Below the pieces are notes generated by a model. It saw nothing but the letters and a program-made list of their open reading frames with translations, searched no databases and was not told the origin of the DNA. From NCBI RefSeq assembly GCF_018614615.1, contig NZ_JAGGOK010000029.1:124001-188000 (forward strand): a stretch of DNA of 64,000 nt, given 5' to 3'. Both the position numbers and the translations under genes were made by a program. This document shows positions 8,351 to 20,300 of this stretch, in pieces (position 1 is the first letter of the stretch; every line of letters starts with the position of its first letter). Origin of the DNA: Streptomyces sp. ISL-100. GTDB lineage: Bacteria > Actinomycetota > Actinomycetes > Streptomycetales > Streptomycetaceae.

Positions 8351-11300
8351 ATGTTTGACGCCGAGTCGGACCGGACATCCGCTGCCGGGATACCCGTCAC
8401 CGGTGGGCAATCCGGCATCTGGCTTGCCCAGCAGATCGAGCCGGACAGCTCGGCCTACAACGTCTCGTTCCTCCTGGACCTGCGCGGCGACGTCGACCTT
8501 GCCCGCCTGACCGTCTCCGTGCGGCAGGCGGTCGAAGAGGCCCAGTGCCTGCACGTGCGGGTGAGCCCCGAGGGTGCGGAGCCGCGCCAGATGCCCACGC
8601 GGTTCGCCGTCGAAGTTCCCACTGTCGACCTGCGGGACGAGCCGGATCCCGAAGGCGCTGCCGCCGAGTGGACCGAAGCCGACCGGGACCGGCCCGCCGG
8701 CCTCGAGCACGGTCCGCTGTTCGCCCATGCCCTGCTCCGGCTCGCCGACGACCGCGTCCTCTGGTACCAGCGCTACCACCACATCGTCGTCGACGGCACA
8801 GGCATCGCGCTGATCACCCACCGTGCCGGTGAGCTCTACACCTGCGGTGAGGCGGCCGATGACACCGACTGGGCGCTGTCCCGGCTGGTGGACTCCGACC
8901 GGGCCTACCGGGAGTCGGAGCAGTACCGGGCGGACCGCGCGTACTGGCTGAGCCGGCTTGCCGACCGGCCGGAGCCCGTACGCCTCGTCGAGCGCGCGTC
9001 GGCGCCGATGACGCGGCGCCTGCGGCGCACGGCGGAGCTGTCACCGCAGGACACAGCCCGGCTGCGGCTCACCGCGGCAGGCGCGGGTGTCCGCCTTTCC
9101 CGGCTGCTGGTGGCGGCCGTGGCCGCCTACCTGCACCGGGTCACCGGCGAGCAGGACCTCGTGCTCGGCCTGCCGGTGACGACCCGGCGGGACGCCGAGT
9201 CGAGGGATGTCCCCGGCATGGTGTCCAACGTCCTCCCGCTGCGTGTCGCAGTCCATGGGGGCATGACCGGCTCCGAGCTCGTGGAGACGGTACGACGCTC
9301 GATCGCCGAGACGGTCGAGCACGGCGGCTACCGTGCCGAGGACCTGGCGAGGGACCTGGGGCTGGTAGACGGCGTACCGGAACTCGTCGGCCCCACGGTC
9401 AACATCCTGCCCGGCGGCGAAGGACTGCGCTTCGGCGACCACAAGGCCGACCTCAAGCCCGTATGGCTCGGCCCGGTCAGCGACCTGGCGGTCACCGTCG
9501 ACGAGTCCCGGGCGGGCAAGAGCATCCGTATCCACTTCGACGCGGACGAGGCGGTGTGCGACCAGCGGACTTTGAACGACCATGAGCGCCGTTTCCTCAT
9601 GCTGCTGGACGCCCTCGTCGAGGGGATGGACCGCCCCATCGGTCACATCGAGCTGACCTCCGGTGCGGAGCGTGCGCAGCTCCTCGACGCGTTCGGAGCC
9701 GCGCCGTGCGAGGTCCCCGAACTGTCCTGGCCCGCCGCGTTCGAGCGGCAGGTGCGCCGCTCGCCGGACGCCGTCGCGCTCGTGTGCGAGGACCAGGAGC
9801 TGTCTTACGCCGAGCTCAACGCCGCAGCGAACCGGCTGGCCCGCCTGCTGATCGCGCGCGGCGTGCGCGACGAGGACGTCGTCGCCGTGGCCGTGCCGCG
9901 CTCGCCCGAGCTGGTGGTCTCCCTGCTGGCGGTGATGAAGGCGGGGGCGGCGTACCTGCCGCTGGACGCCGACCACCCCCAGGACCGGATCGCCTACATG
10001 CTGTCCGACGCCGGCGCGCGGACCGTCGTCACCACGCGCGAGCTGGCCGGTGCACTGCCCACCGCGCCGGGCGTCGGCCAGGTACTGCTCGACGACCCGT
10101 CCGTGGCCGCCGAGTCCGCCGCGCTGGACGGTTCGGACCCCGGCCTGGCGATCACGCTGGACCAGGCCGCGTACGTCATCTACACCTCGGGCTCCACCGG
10201 CCGCCCCAAGGGCGTCGTCGTCTCGCACGACGGCGTCGGCAGCCTCATCGCCACCGCCACCGAGCGGATCGGCATCGACGCGGACAGCCGCGTCGTACAG
10301 TTCGCCTCGGTCGGCTTCGACGTGACGGTCTGGGACTTGATCATGTCGCTGTGCGTCGGCGGCCGGATCATCATCGTCCCCACCGAGCGCCGGGTCGCCG
10401 GGCCTGCCCTGACCGACTACATCGGGGAGCACCGGGCCACGCACATGATCCTGCCGCCGTCGCTGGTGTCGGCGCTGCCGCAGGACTGTCAGCTGCCCGA
10501 CGGGGCGGTCCTCGTGGTGGGCACCGAGTCGGTGCCGAGCGAGCTGATCGCCCGCTGGGGCGGGCGGCTGCGCGTCGTTGTCGCCTACGGACTGACCGAG
10601 GCCACGGTCAACTCCACGCTGTGGCTCGCCGAGCCCAACTGGCAGGGGCCCGCGCCGATCGGCGTACCCGACCCCAACACCCGTGCCTACGTCCTCGATT
10701 CAGCACTTCGTCCGGTTCCTGTGGGAGTCGAGGGTGAGTTGTACGTCGGTGGACGTGGTCTGGCCCGCGGTTACCTGGGCCGGCACGGTCTGACCTCGGA
10801 GCGGTTCGTCGCCGACCCGTTCGGGCCGTCGGGTGCGCGGATGTACCGCACCGGCGACCGGGTGCGCTGGAGCGCCGACGGCAACCTGGAGTTCCTCGGC
10901 CGGGCGGACGGTCAGCTCAAGATCCGCGGTCACCGGATCGAGCCGGGCGAGATCGAGAGCGCGTTCATGGCGTGCCCGGGCATCGCCCAGGCCGCCGTCC
11001 TCGTACGTGAGGACCACCGGGGAGTGAAGCGCCTCGTCGCCTATCTGGTCGCGGGCGGCGGAGTGGACTCCGACGCTACCGTGGCGGCGGCGCGGGTACA
11101 GGTGGCGGAGGCGCTGCCGGACTACATGGTGCCGTCGGCACTCGTCGTACTGGACGGGCCTCTTCCGCTGACGCCCAACGGAAAGCTCGACACCCGGGCG
11201 CTGCCCGAGCCGCAGTGGACGGCGATGACCGGTGACGCCGAGCCGACGACGGCGGCCGAGGCGGCTCTGGCCAAGCTGTTCGCCGAGCTCCTCGACCTTC

Positions 11301-14300
11301 CGTCGGTGGGCGTCCACGACAGCTTCTTCGAACTCGGCGGCGACAGCATCGTCGCCATCCAGCTCGTCACCCGCGCCCGTACGGAGGGGCTGACGATCAG
11401 CCCGCGCGACGTGTTCCGACTCCGCACGGTGGCGGCGCTCGCGCGCGTCACTGACTGTGCGGACGCGCCGTCGAGTGAATCCGGAGCGGTGGTCGCACCC
11501 TTCTCCCTGGTTCCGCTGACCGACGCCGAGCGTGCCGAGTTCGATTCCGCCGTCCCGGATCTCCTCGATGTCGTACCGGCCACTCCGCTGCAGGAGGGCT
11601 TCTTCTTCCACGCCGCTGTCGACGAGGGCGGGTCGGACGGCTATGCCGTCCAGGACACCCTCGAACTCGCCGGTGACGTGGACGCCGAGGCGCTGCGTGC
11701 GGCCACGCAGCGGCTGCTCGACCGCCATCCGCTGCTGCGCGCCGCCTTCCGGCAGCGCACGGACGGCTCGATCGTGCAGCTCATCGGGGAACGGGTGGAG
11801 CTGCCGTGGCGCTTCGCCGATCTGTCGGGACGTGACGTGGCGGAGCAGTCCACGGCCGCCGACGAGATCACGGCGCAGGAGCGGGCCGAGGGGTTCGACC
11901 TCGGGGCACCGCCGCTGATGCGTGCCGCTCTGATCCGGCTCGGCGAGCAGCGGTCCCTGCTGGTGCTGACCATGCATCACATCGTCGTGGACGGCTGGTC
12001 CGTCTCGCTCATCATGCGTGAACTGCTGGACGGCTACCGCCCCGGCGCCGCGGCCGAAAGGTCGGTGCCGGTCGAGCCCGTCGCGACCTACAGGTCGTAC
12101 GCCGGGTGGCTCGCCGGCCGCGACCGGGAGCCGGCGCTGAGCGCGTGGCGCGAGGCGATGGCGGGGCTCGACGCTCCGGCCAGGCTGCCCGTACGCGCCG
12201 GGGAGCCGAGTCCTTCGGAGACGGGCTCCGAGACGGGCAAGGTCACCCTTGAGCTGTCCGCGGAGACCACGACAGCGCTCATGGCGCGGGCCCGGCAGCT
12301 CGGGCTGACCCTGAGCACCGTCGTGCAGGGCGGGTTCGGTCTGGTGCTCGGTGATGTGACCGGCTCCCACGATCTGGTCTTCGGGAGCACCGTCTCCGGC
12401 AGGCAAGCAGCCGTCGAGGGCGTCGAAGCACTGGTCGGTCTGCTGATCAACACTGTGCCTGCCCGGCTGCGGTGGCGTCCCAAGCAGCCGCTCGCCGAGG
12501 TCCTGGCCGGATTCCAGGACGATCAGGCCGAGCTGCTGGACCACCAGCACCTCGGACTCGCCGACATCCAGCGAGCCGTCGGCCGGGGCGAACTGTTCGA
12601 CGCGCTGGTCGTGGTGGAGAACCTGCCCGACGCGGGCGAGCCGACCGATCCGGCGGGGCAGGTCCGTATCGTCGGATCGCACATCCGCGACGCGGTGCAC
12701 TATCCGCTGGCGCTCACCGTGCTCCCCGGCGAGCGACTTGAGCTGCGGCTCGAACACGATCCCTCCCGGCTGGACGCCGCTGCTGCCGAGCGGTTCGCCA
12801 CCCGCCTGCGGGCGCTGTTCGACCAGGTGATCGCCGACCCCGGGCTCCCGGTCGCGCAGCTGACCACGCAGACGGCCGAAGAACGGCGGAGCACGCTCGA
12901 CCGCCTCACCGGGCGGGATCACGCTCTGCCCGTCGGCACGGTGCACGGAGCGTTCGCCGAGCAGGTCCGTCGTACCCCTGACGCGACCGCTCTGATCCAG
13001 GACGGCGAGCGGACGACCTATGCCGAGCTGGAGGAGCGGGCCGAGGCGCTGGCGCAGCGGCTGCTCGCCCATGGCGTGGGCCCCGAGTCCATCGTGGCTG
13101 TGGCTGTGCCCCGGTCGGCCAACACCCTCGTCGCGCTGCTCGGTGTGCTCAAGGCGGGTGCGGCCTACCTGCCGGTCGACGTCGACTACCCGGCCGACCG
13201 GGTTCGTTACATGCTCGCCGACTCCGGGGCACGAACGGTCGTCGCCACCGAGGAGTCCTGGGCGCGGCTGCCCGAACTGGCAGACGTGACACGGGTCCTC
13301 CTCGGCGAGGGACACAGCACGGAGGCTGTCCCGGCCGTACCCGTCCATCCGGACAGCGCCGCGTATCTGATGTACACCTCGGGGTCGACCGGCCGGCCCA
13401 AGGGCGTCGTGGTGACGCACCGAGCGGTCGTCGGCCAGCTGGCCTGGACGGCCGAGCAGTTCGGATTTGGCCCCGGCGAGCGGGTGCTGCACCAGTACTC
13501 GACCAGCTTCGACCCGTCGGTGCAGGAGATCTTCGCCCCGCTGCTGACCGGTGGGACCGTCGTGATCGCCAGGCCGGACGGACACCGCGATCCGGCGTAT
13601 CTCGCCGAGCTGATCCGCGACGAGCGGGTCACCAACGTCGATCTGGTGCCTTCGCTGTACGGCGCGCTGCTCGCCGAGGAAGAAGCCGGACAGTGGTGGG
13701 CGAGTCTGCGCAGGGCGTTCAGCGGGGGAGAGGCACTGCCCGTTCCGCTCGCGCGGCGCTGGCGGGAGCGCACCGGCGTGCCGCTCTTCAACGTCTACGG
13801 GCCGACCGAGGCCGTCATCCAGGTCACCAGCTGGGAGGCGGGCTCCGAACCGGCTGAAGCGGGCACCGTACCCATCGGGCGTCCGGTGTGGAACACCCGG
13901 CTCTACGTGCTCGACCGGTACCTCCGCCCCGTTGCCGAGGGGGAGTCCGGCGAGCTCTACATCGCGGGCGCGCAGTTGGCCCGTGGTTACCACGGACGCA
14001 CCGCGCTGAGCGCGGAGCGCTTCGTCGCCGACCCGTACGGCGGGCCCGGAGAGCGGATGTACCGCACCGGAGACATGGTCCAGTTCAGTGGAGACGGTGT
14101 GCTCACCTACCTCGGGCGCACCGACCACCAAGTCAAGATCAGGGGAAACCGGGTGGAACTCGGTGAAATCGAAGCGCGGCTGCGCGATGAGCCTGCCGTC
14201 GGCGATGTGGTCGTCGTGGCCCGCGACGACGACCGTGGAGTCAAGCAGCTGGTGGCCTACCTGGTCCCCGCTGCCGGAGCGGCCCTGGATGTCGCAGCTG

Positions 14301-17300
14301 TACGGAGCACGTTGAGCGGTTCGCTTCCGGCGCCCATGGTGCCCAGCCACTTCGTGGAGCTCGACGCGCTGCCGTTGACGCCGGGCGGGAAGATCGACCA
14401 CAAGGCGCTGCCCGCCCCCGAGGTCAGGAGCAGGCGGCAGGGACGTACGGCCCGTGAGGGCCGCGAGCGGCAGCTCTGCGCGATCTTCGCCGACGTGCTC
14501 GGGATCGACGAGGTCGACGCGGACGAGGACTTCTTCGTGCTCGGCGGCGACAGCATTCTGTCCATGTCGGTCTCCAGCCGCGCCCGCAAGGCCGGCCTGT
14601 CGATCAGCCCCCGTGACGTGTTCGAGCACCGCACGCCGGCCGCGCTGGCGGCCACCGTCGTCGCCGCCGAGGACGCCGTACCCGCGGTCGTCGCCGACTC
14701 CGACGGCGTGGGCGACGTCCCGCTGCTGCCCATCGTCCACCAGCTCCGTGAGGACGGTGGAACGGTCAGCCGCTTCAACCTGTCCATGCTGCTGCAGGCG
14801 CCCGCCGCCGCCGCCGCTGACGCCGTGGCGCTGGCGCGGGTCCTGCAAGCGGTCCTGGACCACCACGACGGTCTGCGGCTCACGCTCTCCCGGATGGATC
14901 TCGGCCCGGCGATTCCCGCGCTGTGGTCGGCTCAGACGCTTGCCGTGGGTTCGGTGGACGCGACCGGGCTGCTGCGGCGTGTCGATGTACGCGACCTCGA
15001 CGACGCCGGACTCCGTACGCTGATCGCCGAGGAGTCCGACGGTGCGGCGTCCCGGCTCGATCCTGACAGCGGCGTCATGCTGCAGGCGGTCTGGTTCGAC
15101 GCCGGCGGCGAGCGGCCGGGCCGACTGCTGCTCGTCGTTCACCACCTGGCGATCGACGGCGTGTCCTGGCGCGTGCTGCTCGGTGACCTCGCCGCCGCGT
15201 GGGACGCCGTCGCGCGGGGTGAGCGTCCTGTTCTGGAGCCGGTGCCCACGTCGCTGCGGCGCTTCGCACGGGACGTCGCCGAGCAGGCGACCTCACCGCA
15301 GCGGCAGGCCGAACTGCCCTACTGGGCGAAGACCCTGGCGCACGGAGCCGAACTGGTCGCCGGTGCCACCCGTACCGGAACGGCCGGTTCGGCGCGGGAA
15401 CACGTCGTGTCCCTTTCCGCCGAGGACACCCAGGCGCTGCTGACGGCGGTGCCCGCCACGGCCGGAGCCGATGTCACCGAGGTGCTGCTCACCGCACTGC
15501 GGATCGCCGTGTCGCGATGGCGCGGCGCGCGGGACGCCGGGCTGGACGGCGACCTGCTGGTGGATCTCGAACGGCACGGACGCGACGGAACCGACATGGA
15601 CCTGTCGCGCACCGTGGGCTGGTTCACCGGCCTGCATCCCGTACGGCTCCCCGCCGCCGACGGCGCCCTCGACGTACTCAAGCTCGTCAAGGAGTCCGTG
15701 CGGTCGGCGCCGGACTCCGGCGCGGGCTACGGCATGCTGCGCTACCTCAACCCGCAACTCGCCCCGGTCTTCGCCCAGCTGTCCAGCGCCCAGGTGCTGT
15801 TCAACTACTTCGGCCGTCTCCCCGCCGAGCAGACGCACGACTGGGCACCCGCGGTCGAGTCCGACGCCCTGTCCGTGGAACCCGACGCCGACCTGGCCAT
15901 GCCGTACCCGCTCCAGGTCAACGCGGTGTGCGCCGATACCCCGCACGGCCCCGAGTTGCGCGCCACCTGGACCTGGCCGGCGGGCGACGCGCTGAACGAG
16001 GAGGACGTACAGGCGCTCGGCCGTGAGTGGGCGGCGGCATTGCGTGAACTCATCGCGCAGGCGACGCAGTCCGGCCCGCAGGGGCGGGCTCTCACGCCGT
16101 CCGACGTGCCGCTGGTCCAGCTCGATCAGGCCGAAATCGACCTGATCGAGCGCGTCAGCCCGGTGCCCGTCGCCGACATCTGGCCGCTTTCACCGCTGCA
16201 GGAAGGCATCCACTTCCACGCCAGCTACGACACGTCCGCACTGGACGTCTACACCGCGCAGGACAACTTCGACTTCGACCACCGCCTCGACGCCGAGCGG
16301 CTCCGCGCCGCCTGCGCGACGCTGCTGCGCAGGCACCCGAGCCTGCGCGCCGGCATCACCAGTGACGGCCTGCCCCGGCCCGTGCAGTTCGTCTGCTCCG
16401 CGGCCGAGCTGCCCGTGCCGCTCACCGAGGTGGATCTGACCGGCCTCAGCGAGCAGCAGCGGCAGGAACGCCTCGACGAGATCGCCGAGGCCGGCCGCCG
16501 GGAGCGGTTCGACCTGGCCGCGCCCCCGCTGTTCCGGCTCAAGCTGATCCGGCTCACCGAGAACACCGACCGTCTGATGCTCAGCCACCACCTGGTGGCC
16601 TGGGACGGCTGGTCGCAGTCCGTGTTCCTCGACGAACTGCTCGACCTCTACGCCGCGGCGGGCGACGACGCCGCGTTGTCCGTACCCGGCAGCTACCGCG
16701 ACTACCTGAGCTGGCTCGCCGAGCAGGACTTCGACGCGGCCCGTGAGACGTGGAGCCACGCCCTGGCGGGACTCGACGAGCCCACGCTCGTCGCGCGGAA
16801 TCGAGGGGACGAGCCGACAATCCCGCGGCGTCGTACCTTCGAACTGTCCCCGGAACTCAGTGACCGCCTGCGGGCATCCGCCCGTGAGCACGGACTGACG
16901 ATCAACGCGGTGTTGTCCGCCGCGTGGGCGCTCGTACTGTCCGCGACGGTGGGCCGCCACGATGTGGTGTTCGGCGCCACGGTCGCCGGACGGCCGGCGG
17001 ACGTGTCCGGAGTCGACACGGCGATCGGCATGTTCCTCAACACGGTGCCCCTGCGGGTCACGCTCGACCCCGACGAGCCGGTCGCGGACCTCCTGCGCCG
17101 CATGCAGTCCGAGCGGGTCGCGCTGATGGACCACGAGTACCTCGGCCTGGCCGAGCTACAGCGGGCGGGCGGCCACACCACCCTCTTCGACACCCTGTAC
17201 GTACTCCAGAACTTCGCCGACGAAGGCGCGTTCAAGCAACTCACCGAGCGGCACGGCATCACCGGCGTGGGCAGCGTGGACGCCACCCACTACCCCATGA

Positions 17301-20300
17301 CCCTGATCGTCAACCCGGCCGAGATCGTCCAGGCGAAGCTGGAGTACCGCCCCGACCTGGTCGACGACGAGCAGGCCGTGGCCACGCTGGAGCGCTTCGG
17401 CACCTTCGTGGAACGGCTGATCGGCGATCTGTCGGCGCGCGTCGGCGCCCTGGACCTGCTGCTGCCCGGCGAGCGCGCCGAGCTGCTCGCCGAGTGGGCG
17501 TCCAGCGTCAACCCGGTGCCCAACGAGACCGTCGCCGACATGCTCGCGGCCCAGGTCGCCCGCACCCCGGACGCGGTGGCGCTGGTGTTCGGCGAGCGCG
17601 CACTCACGTACGCGGAGCTGGACGCGCAGATCAACCGGCTCGCCCGGCTGCTGCTCGCCCGTGGCGCGGGACCGGAGAAGGTCGTCGCCCTCGCCCTGCC
17701 GCGTTCCATCGAGATGGTCGTGGCACTGTTCGCGGTGCTGCGCACCGGCGCCGCCTACCTGCCGCTCGACCTCGACCACCCCGCCGACCGGCTGCGCCTG
17801 ATGGTCGAGGACACCGGGCCCCTGTGCCTGCTGTCCACGACGGCGGTCGCACCGACGCTGCGCGGCGAGACGGGAGCCGTCGCCCCCGAACTCCTGCTGG
17901 ACGACCCGTCCGTGGCCGCTGAACTCGCCGGCCTCCCGTCCGGGGAGGTCACCGACGCCGAGCGGCCCGCGTTCGCGCACGGTGTGGAGGACCGGCTGGA
18001 GTACCCCGCCTACGTCATCTACACCTCCGGCTCGACCGGCAAGCCGAAGGGCGTCGTCACCCCGTACCGCGGTCTGACGAACATGCAGCTCAACCACCAG
18101 AAGGAGATCTTCGACCCGGCCATCGCCTCGGCGGGCGGCCGACGGCTGCGCATCGCGCACACCGTCTCCTTCGCCTTCGACATGTCCTGGGAGGAGCTGC
18201 TCTGGCTCGTCGAGGGACATGAGGTGCACGTCTGCGACGAGGAGCTGCGCCGTGACGCCGAAGCCCTCGTGGCGTACTGCGACGAGCACCGCGTCGACGT
18301 GGTCAATGTGACGCCGACGTACGCCCAGCTGCTGATCGAGGAGGGCCTGCTCGACCACGACGAGAGCGCCGGCAAGCACCGGCCGGCACTTGTGCTGCTC
18401 GGCGGTGAGGCCGTGTCCGACACGGTGTGGACGCGACTGCGCCGCACCGAGGGCACGTACGGCTACAACCTGTACGGGCCGACCGAGTACACGATCAACA
18501 CGCTCGGCGGGTCCACCACCGACAGCCCGACCCCCACGGTCGGCATGCCCATCCGCAACACCCGGGGCTACGTGCTCGACGCGATGCTGCGCCCGGTCCC
18601 GCCGGGCTGCCCCGGCGAGCTGTACATCGCCGGCACCGGCCTCGCCCGCGGCTACCACGACCGGCCCGGCCTGACGGCGGAGCGGTTCGTCGCCGACCCG
18701 TTCGGGGCTCCCGGCGAGCGGATGTACCGTACGGGCGACCTCGTCCGGCAGCGCCCGGACGGCCTCATCGACTTCCTCGGCCGTACGGACGACCAGGTCA
18801 AGATCCGGGGATACCGGATCGAACTGGGCGAGATCTCCTCCGTCCTGGCCGCCCACCCCGATGTCGCGCACGCCGCGGTCGTCGTGGCGGAAGCCGCCGG
18901 GACGAAGCGCCTGGTCGGCTACGTCGTACCCGAGGCAGGTGCGGCACAGGATGACGCGCTGCTCCAGAAGCTGCGCGAGCACCTGAAGGCCGGCCTGCCC
19001 GACTACATGGTCCCGGCAGCGCTGGTGGCCGTGGAGACGCTGCCGCTGACCGTCAACGGAAAGCTCGACGTCAAGGCCCTGCCCGCACCGGACTTCGCCG
19101 GGCCCAGTACCAGCCGCCCGCCCCGGTCGCCGCAGGAGGAGACGCTCTGCGCGCTCTTCGCCGAAGTGCTCGGACTCGCCGCGGGCAGCGTGGGAATCGA
19201 CAGCAACTTCTTCGACCTGGGCGGCCACTCGCTCCTGGCCACCCGCCTGATCAGCCGCGCGCGTACCGCGCTGAAGGCAGAGCTGGCGATCCGGGACCTC
19301 TTCGAGGCGCCGACCGTCGCGGAGCTGGTGGAGCGCGGAGGCGGCTCGCACGCCGCCGACCGCCCGGCGCTGACGGCCGGCGAGCGGCCCGCCGAGCTGC
19401 CGCTGTCCCACGCCCAGCAGCGGCTGTGGGTCATCCAGCAGATCGAGTGCACCTCGGCCGCGTACAACTTCCCGTTGGTCATGCGGCTGCGCGGCGCCCT
19501 CGACGTGGACGCGTGGCGGGCGGCGCTGGCCGATGTGACGGCACGTCATGAGGCGCTGCGTACGTTGTTCGGCGAGCGCGACGGCCAGGCGTTCCAGCGC
19601 GTGCTGCTTGTCGAGCAGGCGCACCCGGTGGTGGAGTGTGTCCGCGCCGGTGAGGACGAGGTGAGCGGCATCGTCGACGCCGCTATCAACCGCCCGTTCG
19701 ATCTAGCCGCGGAACTGCCGCTGCGGGCGACCATCATCGAGGTCGCGCCGGATGACCACGTAGTCGTCCTGCTGCTGCACCACATCACCACCGACGAGTG
19801 GTCGGACCGGCCCTTCCTGCGCGACCTGGCCAGCGCCTACGCCGCCCGCCGGTCCGGCTCGGCGCCCGAGTGGGAGCCGCTGCCCGTTCAGTACGCCGAC
19901 TACGCGCTGTGGCAGCAGCGGCTGCTCGGTGACCCGGCCGACGCGCAGAGCCTGGCCGCCCGGCAGCTGGAGTACTGGCGTACGACGCTGGAGGGTGCCC
20001 CGGAGGAGATCGAGCTGCCGGCCGACCGGCTGCGGCCCGCACGGCCGGCGTTCACCGGAGCCGAGCTCGACATCGACTTCGACACCCCGGCATACCAGGG
20101 GCTGAAGCGGCTGTCCCGGGAGAGCGGCGCCAGCATGTTCATGGTGGTGCACGCGGCCGTCGCCGCGCTGCTCCACCGGATGGGCGCCGGTACGGACATC
20201 GCCCTCGGCTCGCCCATCGCCGGGCGGAGTGACGAGGCGCTCGACGAACTGGTCGGCTTCTTCGTGAACACGCTCGTTCTGCGGACCGACCTCAGCGGTG

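Noticed and set aside
10700..15145. Very long open frames on the minus strand opposite the NRPS (also 5740-7215, 17156-19624 and 19703-22945)
   Set aside because: They are antisense shadows of GC-rich coding sequence; their translations are Arg/Gly/Val/His-rich without domain motifs, while the plus strand encodes perfect NRPS domains.
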